From: Staphylococcus sp. NRL 16/872 | GTDB lineage: Bacteria > Bacillota > Bacilli > Staphylococcales > Staphylococcaceae | DNA: 64,000 bases | NCBI RefSeq assembly: GCF_022815905.2 | Contig: NZ_CP119327.1 | Location: 2,294,001-2,358,000, forward strand | Reading direction: 5' to 3' | Made by a program: the position numbers and the translations under genes | Shown here: positions 29,174 to 40,115 of the stretch, one piece after another | How positions within the stretch are numbered: the stretch's first letter is position 1 | Layout of the letters: each line of letters begins with the position of its first letter | The notes under the pieces: generated by a model | What the model was told of the DNA's origin: nothing | Databases searched by the model: none | Seen by the model: only the letters and a program-made list of their open reading frames with translations

Positions 29174-30584
<1,411 letters not shown>

Positions 30585-30678
30585 TCATTTTTAATGATAC
30601 ACTCATTTGAACAACATTTCAGTGTTCGTAATTGAGAAATTAATTTAGAATGTGTATGTGTATTGTGGTACCTTTTCA

Positions 30679-30718
30679 AAAAATAAAAAAGCTAGCAAAG
30701 CAATAAAGCTTCACTAGC
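30679..30718 (-). terminator. cysK terminator
   Basis: GCTAGTGAAGC and GCTTTGCTAGC pair (two wobbles) and are followed by a long T-rich tail on the minus strand, 20 bp after the cysK stop. Confidence 0.85.
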
Positions 30719-30738
30719 GTATAAATAGTGACATCTAA

Positions 30739-31671
30739 TTAGTCGTCGAATGAATATAATGGTGTTGATAGGTAACGTTCACCGTTACTTGGTAATACAG
30801 TTACGACTGTTTTACCTTTACCTAATTCTTTAGCTTTTTGGATAGCTGCATAGATAGCTGCGCCTGAAGAAATACCTGCTAAGATACCTTCTTCTTTAGC
30901 GACGCGACGTGCCATTTCCATTGCAGTATCGTTGCCAACTTTAATAATGCTTTCATAAATATCTGTGTCTAATGTATCTGGTACGAAACCTGCACCTAAA
31001 CCTTGTAATTTATGTGGACCAGGTTCACCACCGCTTAATACTGGTGAAGCTTCTGGTTCGATTGCAACGATTTCGATGTTAGGATATTTTTCTTTTAATA
31101 CTTTACCTACGCCAGATAATGTACCACCTGTACCTACACCTGCTAAGAAGGCATCAATTTCTTTACCTTCGAATTGTTCAACAAGTTCTGGGCCAGTTGT
31201 TAATGCGTGTACTTCTGGGTTAGCTGGGTTTTCGAATTGTTGAGGTTCAAAGTAGCCATGTTCTTCTTTTAATTCTTTGGCTTTTTTAATAGCACCTTTC
31301 ATAGCTTCTGATCCTGGTGTTAATACTAATTCAGCACCGTAAGCTTTTAATAAGTTACGACGTTCTGAACTCATTGTTTCAGGCATTGTAAATACTGCTT
31401 TGTAACCTTTAGCAGCACATACGAAAGCTAATCCAATACCAGTGTTACCACTTGTAGGTTCTACGATTGTATCGCCAGGTTTAATTTTGCCTTCTTTTTC
31501 AGCTTTTTCGATCATAGCTAATGCGATACGGTCTTTTACTGAACCGCCTGGATTTTGATATTCTAATTTTACATAAACATCTGCTGCATCTTCGTCTACT
31601 ACGTTTCTTAATTTTACTACCGGTGTATTGCCAATGATTTGTGTAATATTATCTACTGGTTTTTGTGCCAT
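30739..31671 (-). CDS. cysK: Cysteine synthase (O-acetylserine sulfhydrylase)
   Basis: PLP enzyme (310 aa) that makes cysteine from O-acetylserine and sulfide. The Schiff-base lysine lies in [11 protein letters not shown] near residue 45, the substrate loop is [12 protein letters not shown] near 70, and the phosphate-binding GTGGTLSG is near 178. In related Firmicutes CysK also partners the repressor CymR. The ATG at 31671 is chosen because GGAG stands nine bases before it; the frame extends seven codons further. It is monocistronic, with its own terminator. Confidence 0.96.
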   Translation of the reverse strand: MAQKPVDNITQIIGNTPVVKLRNVVDEDAADVYVKLEYQNPGGSVKDRIALAMIEKAEKEGKIKPGDTIVEPTSGNTGIGLAFVCAAKGYKAVFTMPETMSSERRNLLKAYGAELVLTPGSEAMKGAIKKAKELKEEHGYFEPQQFENPANPEVHALTTGPELVEQFEGKEIDAFLAGVGTGGTLSGVGKVLKEKYPNIEIVAIEPEASPVLSGGEPGPHKLQGLGAGFVPDTLDTDIYESIIKVGNDTAMEMARRVAKEEGILAGISSGAAIYAAIQKAKELGKGKTVVTVLPSNGERYLSTPLYSFDD

Positions 31672-31922
31672 TGAAAAACGCTCCTTTAACATTCTAATTT
31701 AAAACTTAGTTTTTCTATCGGATATAGTTATATTCTATCAGAATTTTCTAAAAAGACAAAGACAATTATTTTTATATACCTAATAAAGTTACTTTTTTCT
31801 TATATATGATAACTTTCCCATAAACTCATTTTGATAAACACAGTGAATTTTTAAGGGAATTGGTGGAAAAGTAAATCAAAGTATACCGCCTGCCAGAATT
31901 TACCTACAGTCTAGAAACTCAC

Positions 31923-32804
31923 CTATTTCATTGAAGCAAGCAACGTTTCTAATTCACCTTCCGAGTATTGATATTTATTGCCGCAGAAGTGACACACCGC
32001 TTCAGCACCATGATCTTCGTTAATCATACTTTGAATTTCTGCTTCTCCTAATCCTTTAATAGCATTTAAGAATTTTTCGTGACTGCAGTTACATTCAAAT
32101 TGCGCATCCATTGTTTCTAAGATTTGAACATTGTCTTCTCCAAGAATTTCATTTAAGATACCTTCTGGTGTTAAACCTTGTTCAATTAATTTAGAAACAG
32201 GTTGCATGTTATTAATCGCTTCTTCTAATTTAGTAACCGTTTCATCTTTCGCACCAGGCATGACTTGGATAATAAATCCACCTGCTGCTTTAATTGAATT
32301 ATCTGGATTAACTAATACACCTAACCCTACTGATGATGGTGTTTGTTCACTCGTAGCAAAGTAATATGTGAAATCTTCACCTAATTCACCAGACACAATT
32401 GGACTAGCTCCTGAGAAGTAGTCTTTCATGCCTACATCTTTGACGACTTGAATTGAACCATCTGTTCCAACTGCACGTCTTACGTCTAATTTACCCTGTG
32501 CATTGAGTGGGAAATGTGTTTGAGGGTGGTCAACATATGCACGTACGTTACCTTGCGCATCGGCGTCAGCAATAATGCGTCCAATTGGCCCTTTACCATC
32601 CACTGTTACCGTTAATTTTTGATCGCCTTTTAACATTGCACCCATTAATAAAGTGGCCGTCATTGTTCTGCCCATTGCTGCTGATGCTGTTGGCCATGTG
32701 TAATGACGTGTTTGTCCTTCTTGAACAGATTCAGTAGTTAAAGCAGCATAAGCACGAATTTCTCCATCGAAAGCTAATGATTTTACTATATAATCATGTG
32801 TCAT
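31923..32804 (-). CDS. hslO: Redox-regulated chaperone Hsp33
   Basis: Hsp33 (293 aa) is a holdase that becomes active when its zinc cysteines are oxidised under oxidative heat stress. The four zinc ligands are visible as CNC near residue 238 and CHFC near 270, in the correct CxC-CxxC order, after the conserved N-terminal domain. It has a good AAAGGAG site. It lies between ftsH and cysK as in S. aureus, and I see no CtsR or HrcA operator before it. Confidence 0.95.
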   Translation of the reverse strand: MTHDYIVKSLAFDGEIRAYAALTTESVQEGQTRHYTWPTASAAMGRTMTATLLMGAMLKGDQKLTVTVDGKGPIGRIIADADAQGNVRAYVDHPQTHFPLNAQGKLDVRRAVGTDGSIQVVKDVGMKDYFSGASPIVSGELGEDFTYYFATSEQTPSSVGLGVLVNPDNSIKAAGGFIIQVMPGAKDETVTKLEEAINNMQPVSKLIEQGLTPEGILNEILGEDNVQILETMDAQFECNCSHEKFLNAIKGLGEAEIQSMINEDHGAEAVCHFCGNKYQYSEGELETLLASMK

Positions 32805-32969
32805 TTATTTATCTCCTTTATTGCAGTTTATATTTTTATATTACTTATTTTTTGGAAAATTAAAAACCTAATAATTTGTTATCTTTAAGGACACTTATTC
32901 TACACTTGTTTAATAAGAATATGAAGTAACTTGCTTTACTCTCGTAATTTGCGAATATATGACGTATTA

Positions 32970-33016
32970 AAAAATCTCTTTCAACTAAGGCCTATACCTC
33001 AGCGAAAGAGATTTTA
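32970..33016 (-). terminator. ftsH terminator
   Basis: AAAATCTCTTTC and GAAAGAGATTTT form a long stem whose apical part also pairs. It begins about 22 bp after the ftsH stop, with T's on both sides. Confidence 0.78.
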
Positions 33017-33037
33017 ATCTTTAAAAAGTATAATTAT

Positions 33038-35212
33038 CTATTTAGGGTCGTTCGGATTGTATGGTTTGTCAATATTTGGTGATTGTTCATAACCGGTCTC
33101 ATCCTCGTCATCTGAATGTCTGTGTGACCCTGAATGACTATCTTTGTTAGAACCATCACGTAAGCGATCCTGTTCGTCACGACCAGGTCTACCTTCGCGT
33201 TGACGATGTCTACGTTCGTTATTCATTTCACGATGTTCTTCATGATCTTCTTCTTCTTTTTCGTGACCTTCTTCTAGTTGTTCTTCACGAATATCGTCGT
33301 AAGATTTACCGTATTTACCTTGGCTAAATTCTGAATTGTCATCATCTTTAACAACGCGAGCAGCATCGTAATCAACTTCAGGTAAGGTGCCATCGTAGAA
33401 TAGTGAACGAATTTGTTCAGCTACTAATGTTTCTTCAGTTAATAATGTCTTAGCAATAAGTTTTAATTGCTCTTCATGTTCTAATAAGATTTGTTTACAA
33501 CGTTCATATTGTTCTTTAATGATACGTTGTACTTCTTTGTCAATTTCATAAGCGATTTGACCAGAGTAGTTAGGTTCACCTTGCATATCTTTACCTAAGA
33601 AGACTTGTCCGCCACCGCTTGATGAGAATTGTAATGGTCCAAGTTTTTCACTCATACCATATTCAGTAACCATAGAGCGAGCAATTTGAGTTGCACGCTC
33701 AAAGTCATTAGAAGCACCTGTAGATACCTCATGGAAGTTAATATCTTCAGATACACGTCCACCTAATAATCCACAAATCTTATCTAATAATTCTGGTTCT
33801 GTCATTAAGAAACGATCTTGCTTAGGTAACATCATCGCATAACCACCAGCTTGACCACGAGGTACGATAGTTACTTTATGCACGACTTCTGCTTCATCAA
33901 GCACCATACCAATAACTGTATGACCAGCTTCGTGATGTGCTACAATGTTACGTTCTTTATCAGAGATAACACGTGATTTCTTCGCTGGACCAGCAATAAC
34001 GCGGTCTGTAGCTTCTTCAATATCACGCATATCAATTTTGTTTTTACCTTCACGCGCTGCGATTAATGATGCTTCGTTTAATAAATTCTCTAAGTCGGCA
34101 CCTGAGAATCCTGGCGTTCTTTGAGAAATAGCTTTTAAATCTACTGTTTCATCAAGTGGTTTATTCTTAGCATGTACATGTAAAATCGCTTCACGACCTT
34201 TTACATCTGGGCGACCAACTTGAATTTGTCTGTCGAAACGACCTGGACGTAATAACGCAGGGTCTAAGATATCTGGACGGTTAGTTGCAGCGATCATGAT
34301 AATACCTTCATTTTCACCGAAACCATCCATTTCAACTAATAATTGGTTAAGTGTTTGTTCACGTTCATCGTGTCCGCCACCAACACCAGCACCACGTTGA
34401 CGACCAACAGCATCAATTTCATCGATGAAAATGATACAAGGTGCATTCTTCTTAGCATTTTCGAATAAATCACGTACACGGCTCGCACCTACACCGACGA
34501 ACATTTCAACGAAATCAGAACCACTGATTGAGAAGAATGGCGCGCCAGCTTCACCTGCAACGGCACGTGCTAATAATGTTTTACCTGTACCTGGAGGGCC
34601 AACTAATAAAACACCTTTAGGTATTCTTGAACCCATTTGTTTGAATTTTTTATTATCTTTTAAGAAGTCAACAATCTCGATTAATTCTTGCTTCTCTTCA
34701 TCTGCCCCAGCAACATCAGTGAAACGAACACGGCGTTTTTGGTTATCGTACATTTTTGCTTTAGATTTACCAAAGTTCATCATACGACCGCCGCCGCCGC
34801 CACCTTGTGCTTGGCTAAGGAAGAAGATAAATAATAAAGCAATAACTAATACTGGAATGAGTGTAGTCAACATGCTGACAAATACACTTTGTTTTTCTTC
34901 TTCTTTAACTTTAAAATCTAGTCCTTTTTGACTGCGTGCTTCATCTGTAATTTTCTGTAAGTCTTTATCGTTATTGTATAAAATCGTTGAAGAATAATCT
35001 TCATCATTTTTCGTTTTACCACTTACCAAGTACACATTTTGCTCAGGTTGGATTTGTAAGGATTTAAGATCACCTTTATCCAATTTTTCTACAAATTGTG
35101 AATAGGAAAGTTGTTTCGGTTGAGTGCCATTCCCATTTATGTATGAGAAGACGCCGAATAGAATAACGCCAATAATTGCGATAACTAGCACATTGCGAAA
35201 AGCTTTCTGCAT
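33038..35212 (-). CDS. ftsH: ATP-dependent zinc metalloprotease FtsH
   Basis: Membrane AAA+ protease (724 aa) that degrades membrane and regulatory proteins. Two transmembrane segments (about 7-25 and 110-132) bracket an extracytoplasmic domain. The glycine-rich [16 protein letters not shown] stretch near 135-150 is followed by Walker A GPPGTGKT near 204-211, Walker [12 protein letters not shown], and the zinc site HHEAGH near 425. The C-terminal ~80 residues form a strongly charged, His/Asp/Glu/Arg-rich tail, longer than I recall for S. aureus (about 697 aa in total). Confidence 0.96.
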   Translation of the reverse strand: MQKAFRNVLVIAIIGVILFGVFSYINGNGTQPKQLSYSQFVEKLDKGDLKSLQIQPEQNVYLVSGKTKNDEDYSSTILYNNDKDLQKITDEARSQKGLDFKVKEEEKQSVFVSMLTTLIPVLVIALLFIFFLSQAQGGGGGGRMMNFGKSKAKMYDNQKRRVRFTDVAGADEEKQELIEIVDFLKDNKKFKQMGSRIPKGVLLVGPPGTGKTLLARAVAGEAGAPFFSISGSDFVEMFVGVGASRVRDLFENAKKNAPCIIFIDEIDAVGRQRGAGVGGGHDEREQTLNQLLVEMDGFGENEGIIMIAATNRPDILDPALLRPGRFDRQIQVGRPDVKGREAILHVHAKNKPLDETVDLKAISQRTPGFSGADLENLLNEASLIAAREGKNKIDMRDIEEATDRVIAGPAKKSRVISDKERNIVAHHEAGHTVIGMVLDEAEVVHKVTIVPRGQAGGYAMMLPKQDRFLMTEPELLDKICGLLGGRVSEDINFHEVSTGASNDFERATQIARSMVTEYGMSEKLGPLQFSSSGGGQVFLGKDMQGEPNYSGQIAYEIDKEVQRIIKEQYERCKQILLEHEEQLKLIAKTLLTEETLVAEQIRSLFYDGTLPEVDYDAARVVKDDDNSEFSQGKYGKSYDDIREEQLEEGHEKEEEDHEEHREMNNERRHRQREGRPGRDEQDRLRDGSNKDSHSGSHRHSDDEDETGYEQSPNIDKPYNPNDPK

Positions 35213-35460
35213 GCGTCATTTCCTCCTATTTCTATAATAAAGCTAACAAAAATTGTAACACAACACTTCTCTTGAAGGCTAGCATTTCAACTTTTGTAGC
35301 ACTTTTCTATTTTTCAATTTCCCAATATTACTATTTCTACCTTCGAACTGTTTCTTTTTGAACAAAGAAGGCAAATTTCTAAAGCCATCCCATACTTTTC
35401 AGAGTAAAAATAATTAATATAAATTGAAGTCTACACTAATTTATATATTAAGTATAGTTA

Positions 35461-35595
35461 AACAAGGTCTGGACAAAAGCGCTTAGGATTTGAGCAGAAC
35501 CGAACGATGAGAAAAATTGTTTTTCAAATTTTGTCGAGTCGTGACGGTCTCTGCCGAGGATCCTGCTTTTGAGAAGCCGTCAATGAGTTTCCCAG
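35461..35595. repeat. Intergenic repeat, short form
   Basis: This is the same repeat as 30351-30546 but without the 62-nt hairpin module; the junction TCGTGA|CGGT|CTCTGCCG is intact. It lies in the 431-bp gap between hpt and ftsH. The remainder of that gap (35213-35460) is AT-rich and shows no gene. Confidence 0.8.
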
Positions 35596-35598
35596 CGC

Positions 35599-35623
35599 AA
35601 AAAGTCTCATGTCATAGACTTTT
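35599..35623 (-). terminator. hpt terminator
   Basis: AAAGTCT and AGACTTT form a stem with an 8-nt loop, about 20 bp after the hpt stop and adjoining the intergenic repeat. T-runs on both sides make it potentially bidirectional. Confidence 0.65.
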
Positions 35624-35643
35624 ATTAGTTCAAAATCCTTTAA

Positions 35644-36183
35644 TTATTTGCTGTAAATTTCAGGTTTTAATGTTCCAATGTATGGTAAGTTACGATAGTG
35701 TTCTGCGTAGTCTAAACCGTAACCTACAACGAATTCGTCAGGAATTTTCTTACCTACGTATTTCGCTTCGATATCCGCTTTACGACGGTTTGGTTTATCT
35801 AATAATGTTACGATTTCTAAAGAATTAACTTTACGTGATTGAAGTAATTCAGTAATTGATTTTAAAGTTGTACCAGTTTCTAAAATATCTTCAATAATTA
35901 ACACGTCTTTATTCTCAATAGAAGAACCTAAGTCTTTTAAGATTTGAACTTCTCCAGTAGATTCTGTACCGCCGTGATAACTTGAAACATCCATGAAATC
36001 AATCGCTAAATGCGTATCAATACGTTTGATTAAGTCTGCCATAAACATTACAGAACCTTTTAAGATACCTACACATACAAGTGGTTTATCTTTATAGTCG
36101 CGAGTGATTTGCTCACCTAACTCCTTACAAATTGTTTGGATGTCTTCTTCTGTTAATAAAATACTTTTTAAATCGTCCTTCAT
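35644..36183 (-). CDS. hpt: Hypoxanthine phosphoribosyltransferase
   Basis: Purine salvage enzyme (179 aa) that converts hypoxanthine or guanine to IMP or GMP with PRPP. The PRPP-binding motif VLIIEDILETGTTL lies near 95-108, and the flexible-loop VSSYHGGT near 66-73. Its ATG overlaps the tilS stop (ATGA), which gives translational coupling, as in B. subtilis and S. aureus. Confidence 0.96.
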   Translation of the reverse strand: MKDDLKSILLTEEDIQTICKELGEQITRDYKDKPLVCVGILKGSVMFMADLIKRIDTHLAIDFMDVSSYHGGTESTGEVQILKDLGSSIENKDVLIIEDILETGTTLKSITELLQSRKVNSLEIVTLLDKPNRRKADIEAKYVGKKIPDEFVVGYGLDYAEHYRNLPYIGTLKPEIYSK

Positions 36184-37478
36184 TTATCATTCATCTCCAA
36201 TTTTTTAATCTCTATATTATCCTTATAATTTGATTTTATATATAAATGGCCCACAGCAATAATAGTATGTTGTTGGTCTTCAATCAATGGCATCTGTGAA
36301 CGTTCATCGTTACTCACTTTATTATCTATGAACAAGCGACTCACCTTTTTATGCCCTTCACGTCCGTTCATCTTAATTTTATCTCCGTTGCGACGAGTGC
36401 GAATCGTTAAAGGCCACTCCCAGCAAGCGTTTTGTGCATGAATGATGATGACATAGTCTCCGAAACGATAAGTGCCAGGTTGTGTCACCACTTGCTCTTT
36501 GAGTACAGGTGCTTCTTTTTTAGCCATTATTATAAATTTATCATAAGCAATTTGAATTATCCATGTTTCAGAAAGAGTAATCTCAATTTGTGCTACACGA
36601 CTGTTAATTTGTTCAAACCACTCTTCATAATTTTTTTCTGAAAATGAATTCCACAAATGGATAGACTCAAACAATTGATCTAATAATATCATTTTAGTTA
36701 TATTATCCAGTTGGTTGAAAGCGTCACGTGAAAATTGCATATGTGTACGGTCTACATTGGTTGCAACTTCATGTTGAATAAATTCATCCACACGTTGGCG
36801 TGTATATTGCAATTGTATATCATGCCATGCTTTTAATTTTAATAATTGAGCTGTATCGAGGTCTGCATTGTCATCAATAGAAAGCAAAAGTCGATTGCGA
36901 ATATCATTGCGCGCATATTTATTGTCACTATTTGAAACATCTTCATAGTATGGTATCTGATGCGACTGTTGATAGGTATGAATGTCTGATTTATACGTAT
37001 TTAATAATGGTCGACATAATTTATAATGTTCACGCCATGACACATTATCCATACCAAGTGAACTACGCGTCGACCGGCCAGTAAATATGCGATAAAAAAT
37101 TGTTTCTAATTGGTCATTTAAATGATGCGCAGTTAATAATACATCCGCTTCAAGTTGTTGCATCATCTCATCAAACCATGCATAACGTTGTTGCCTAGCG
37201 TCGGCTTGAATACTCTTACCTTGTTTAACTAGTCCAGATAAATCTAGATGTTTCACGTAACAGGGCACATCATGTTGAGCACAAAAATTACGAATAAATA
37301 CTTCTTCTTGTTGTGACGCTTCTCTTAAACCATGATTAATATGTAAACATGAGATACGCGCATAAGTATGAGAAAGCTCATGAAGTAAGCGATGTAAAAG
37401 ACACATACTATCTATACCAGTAGATACCGCGATGACAATATGATCTTTTTCATCCCATAGTGATGTATTCACTTCCAC
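36180..37478 (-). CDS. tilS: tRNA(Ile)-lysidine synthase
   Basis: TilS (432 aa) converts cytidine 34 of tRNA-Ile(CAU) to lysidine, so that AUA is read as isoleucine; it is essential. The N-terminal PP-loop is AVSTGIDSMCLLH near 17-29 (threonine in place of the more usual second glycine, as I recall also for S. aureus). HLNDQLETIFYR near 117 and the C-terminal lysine-substrate domain LTIRTRRNGDKI near 365 follow. The start is GTG with GGAGGG seven bases upstream. It is overlapped by hpt. Confidence 0.93.
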   Translation of the reverse strand: MEVNTSLWDEKDHIVIAVSTGIDSMCLLHRLLHELSHTYARISCLHINHGLREASQQEEVFIRNFCAQHDVPCYVKHLDLSGLVKQGKSIQADARQQRYAWFDEMMQQLEADVLLTAHHLNDQLETIFYRIFTGRSTRSSLGMDNVSWREHYKLCRPLLNTYKSDIHTYQQSHQIPYYEDVSNSDNKYARNDIRNRLLLSIDDNADLDTAQLLKLKAWHDIQLQYTRQRVDEFIQHEVATNVDRTHMQFSRDAFNQLDNITKMILLDQLFESIHLWNSFSEKNYEEWFEQINSRVAQIEITLSETWIIQIAYDKFIIMAKKEAPVLKEQVVTQPGTYRFGDYVIIIHAQNACWEWPLTIRTRRNGDKIKMNGREGHKKVSRLFIDNKVSNDERSQMPLIEDQQHTIIAVGHLYIKSNYKDNIEIKKLEMNDK

Positions 37479-37522
37479 TTTGTCGCCCTCCTACTTGTTT
37501 CTTATAAATAGGTAATTTTATC

Positions 37523-37572
37523 AAAAAAGGAGTGGGACTGAATTCAGTATATAGAATTCATGGTCCCACCCC
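37523..37572 (-). terminator. Terminator-like hairpin between the S1 gene and tilS
   Basis: GTGGGAC ... GTCCCAC with inner GAATTC repeats, followed by T's on the minus strand. It resembles the GTGGAACA hairpin at 45916-45955 and hairpins that recur between genes in staphylococci. Confidence 0.7.
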
Positions 37573-37700
37573 GCACAGATAATAAGTACCAGAAGTCGAT
37601 TACCTGATGCGTACATAAACTAAACATTTCATATTATAGAGCATACGTACTCTTATCGATATGATTATAGTTTAACTTTGACCTCTAGAGTATATTCAAA

Positions 37701-38102
37701 TTAACGTCTTGAACCTTTACCGCCACGTCTTGATTCAGTTTGGCGTTTAATAGAAGTTAACTTATCTTCACTATCTTTTAAGAAATTACTTAGTTTCTTT
37801 TCAAAATCTTCACCTTTTTGTTGAGGTGATTTGTTTTGATGAGATTTATGATGTGGTCTACGTGGACGATCTTTCGCTTTTTTAATTGAAAGACTAATTT
37901 TACCGTCTTCAGCAATAGATAACACTTTCACTTCAACTTCGTCTCCAACTGATAAGTGGTCTTCTACATTCTCAACATAGTTATCAGCTACTTCACTGAT
38001 ATGAACTAAGCCGCTTTTTCCTTCAGGTAACTCTACAAACGCACCAAATTTTTTGATACCAGTAACTTTACCTTTTAGCTTATTTCCTACTTCGATTGAC
38101 AT
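37701..38102 (-). CDS. yabR: S1-domain RNA-binding protein (YabR / general stress protein 13 family)
   Basis: 133-aa protein with a single S1 RNA-binding domain (VGNKLKGKVTGIKKFG ... KISLSIKKAKDR, about 5-75) and a basic, low-complexity C-terminal tail ending in RRGGKGSRR. Relatives bind ribosomes or RNA, but the precise role is not established. The ATG at 38102 is chosen because it gives the length of the S. aureus homologue; GGGAGGA lies 12 bases upstream, which is rather far, so an upstream non-ATG start is possible. Confidence 0.88.
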   Translation of the reverse strand: MSIEVGNKLKGKVTGIKKFGAFVELPEGKSGLVHISEVADNYVENVEDHLSVGDEVEVKVLSIAEDGKISLSIKKAKDRPRRPHHKSHQNKSPQQKGEDFEKKLSNFLKDSEDKLTSIKRQTESRRGGKGSRR

Positions 38103-38236
38103 ATTGTAAATAAATCCTCCCGGTTTTGTTTCGATTTTAACCTTATTATATTCCTGTTTTAATATTTTCACAATGCTATAAAATGATTATTTTGTACAAG
38201 ATGACCATCGTTATTTTCTAACTTTCATCCAATTAT

Positions 38237-38632
38237 CTAGTTGCTATCGGAGGATTTAGAATCTGATGTTTTCTTATCACCTGGTAATTTAAATATGACT
38301 TCGCCTTTATTACTCAAGTAATAATCATCTCTTGCGATTTTTTCGATATAATCTTTATCATTTAAATTATTAAGTTCTTCTTTTAATGCTAATTCTTCAT
38401 CTTGTTTCTTTTGGAATTGTTCTTCTTTATGTTTACGTTCAACCGCTGCTTGATCGTTACTATGTTTTTGGACGACAAGCATGATAGATAGAATAATAAT
38501 GATGGCTAACAGCAACCCTCCAAAGACTGTGATACGACGGCGAACAACTCGCATCTTTTTTTGGTGTCGCTTTTTCTTACGATTTCTTTCAGAGGTATAC
38601 TGATTACCAATATTTTCTACCTTATTACTCAT
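38237..38632 (-). CDS. divIC: Cell division protein DivIC (FtsB-like)
   Basis: Bitopic septum protein (131 aa). It has a basic cytoplasmic N-terminus (about 1-35), one transmembrane segment (about 36-55), then an extracytoplasmic coiled coil (about 60-90) and the conserved DYIEKIARDDYYLSNKGEVIFKLP near 90-113. It works with FtsL and DivIB at the divisome. A good AAGGAGGTG site precedes it. It is placed 20 bp after rqcP, as in other Firmicutes. Confidence 0.93.
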   Translation of the reverse strand: MSNKVENIGNQYTSERNRKKKRHQKKMRVVRRRITVFGGLLLAIIIILSIMLVVQKHSNDQAAVERKHKEEQFQKKQDEELALKEELNNLNDKDYIEKIARDDYYLSNKGEVIFKLPGDKKTSDSKSSDSN

Positions 38633-38652
38633 AGCTTGTCACCTCCTTCAAT

Positions 38653-38928
38653 TTATTCTTCATTGAATTCATTATTAATACGTTCTTCTTTAATAAGCTC
38701 ATACATCCCTTTAGCATTTTCTTTCGGTGCATGTTCACTTAAACCAGTGACTTTAACAGTAACACGTTTCTGACCGAAACGAATCACTAATTCGTCTTCT
38801 ACTTTGACATCTGTACCAGCTTTAGCAACGTTGCCATTCACTGTGATACGACCTTGGTCACTAATCTCTTTCGCTAATGTACGACGTTTTACTAGTCTTG
38901 ATACTTTTAAATACTTATCTAATCTCAT
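38653..38928 (-). CDS. rqcP: RQC P-site tRNA stabilising factor RqcP (S4 domain)
   Basis: Small S4-type RNA-binding protein (91 aa; Hsp15 family, YabO). The S4 fold MRLDKYLKVSRLVKRRTLAKEI ... VEDELVIRFGQK takes up most of it. In B. subtilis it acts with RqcH in alanine tailing of stalled nascent chains on 50S subunits. Its ATG overlaps the mazG stop (ATGA), and GGGGAG stands upstream. Confidence 0.92.
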   Translation of the reverse strand: MRLDKYLKVSRLVKRRTLAKEISDQGRITVNGNVAKAGTDVKVEDELVIRFGQKRVTVKVTGLSEHAPKENAKGMYELIKEERINNEFNEE

Positions 38929-40115
38929 GAATTTCGCTCCCCTTGTTGTAAGAAATTTCTAAGGGTTTCTTCATCAAAATCCTTATTTTTTGTTTTATCA
39001 TACAATGACATGAAATGGTCTGCAAATACTTTCTCGAATTTCACGCGAGGTGTTTTGCCTTCTTTACTTTTCGCTGTGGCCCAAATATCTTTTAAATCTT
39101 CAATTGATTCCGCTTCTTCCTCACCGAAAATATGTGGATGACGACGTATCATCTTCGCATTTAAGCTTTCAATAATTTCTTTGATATCCATGTAGCCTTC
39201 TTTTTTACCAATGCTTGCATGTAATAACACTTGTAATAGAATATCGCCAAGTTCTTCAATCATATGCCAATCGTCTTCATTGTCTATCGCTTCAAAAAGT
39301 TCGAAACTTTCTTCAATTAAATAGCGTTTTAACGAGTCATGTGTTTGTACACGATCCCATGGACAACCATTCTCGTCGGCTACTAAGCGGTCGATTGTCT
39401 GAACTGCGAAATCGAAGTCTTGGTACATCGCTTCATCGTTCGTTACTTTCGGTACAAAGACACTCGTTAAATTATTGAAAATGTCTTCATCACGGTCTAA
39501 CTCGAACAATGGTACTTCTACTACACTCGCACCTGTACTATGAGCACCGGTCACGACTTTGACTAACATATCATCTGGATAGCATTCCATTAATGTAATT
39601 TTAATATCAGCGGCTACCATAGCACTATATACTTGTGTGATGAGTGTATGAGTGCGAATATTTAACACATTTTCAGATAAAGCAGTGCCATCTAATAAAG
39701 TGAAACCATCGTTAGGATCTTCATCAATGGCAGCAAATACATCATCAATAAAGCTTTTGCCACCTAATACTTTAACGTCTACATCGTCATGATTAGCGCT
39801 ATACTCAAGCAATTTAGCCGTTGTCGTTTCGGCTACACGAGGATGGCCTGGCACCGCATAAACGATATCACCAGTTTCTGCTTTCTTAATCAATGTATCC
39901 ACAATTTGTTGATACACTGACGCGAAATCATCGTTATTCTCATAAATGCTGTCGAAACTTTCAAATGTTAGTTCATTCTGCAAGCTAGCAATCACTGGAT
40001 GTTCAAGTGTCCGTGCATAAATATGTTGTTGCTGCTTAAGGAAACGATAAATGCCAAGCGGTAAATCATTTATATCATAGTTTCCTAAGCCAACAATAGT
40101 AATTGTGTGTGTCAT
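38925..40115 (-). CDS. mazG: MazG family nucleotide pyrophosphohydrolase fused to a tetrapyrrole-methylase-like domain
   Basis: Two-domain protein (396 aa). The N-terminal half resembles the SAM-dependent tetrapyrrole (corrin/porphyrin) methylase fold (ITIVGLGNYDINDLPLG at 5-21, VYAVPGHPRVAE near 84-95). The C-terminal half is an all-alpha NTP-PPase with the metal-binding EESFELFEAI and EELGDILLQVL helices near 270-295. It is thought to clear aberrant NTPs; the methylase-like part has no proven reaction. It overlaps genes by 4 bp on both sides, so it sits in a tight operon. Confidence 0.93.
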   Translation of the reverse strand: MTHTITIVGLGNYDINDLPLGIYRFLKQQQHIYARTLEHPVIASLQNELTFESFDSIYENNDDFASVYQQIVDTLIKKAETGDIVYAVPGHPRVAETTTAKLLEYSANHDDVDVKVLGGKSFIDDVFAAIDEDPNDGFTLLDGTALSENVLNIRTHTLITQVYSAMVAADIKITLMECYPDDMLVKVVTGAHSTGASVVEVPLFELDRDEDIFNNLTSVFVPKVTNDEAMYQDFDFAVQTIDRLVADENGCPWDRVQTHDSLKRYLIEESFELFEAIDNEDDWHMIEELGDILLQVLLHASIGKKEGYMDIKEIIESLNAKMIRRHPHIFGEEEAESIEDLKDIWATAKSKEGKTPRVKFEKVFADHFMSLYDKTKNKDFDEETLRNFLQQGERNS

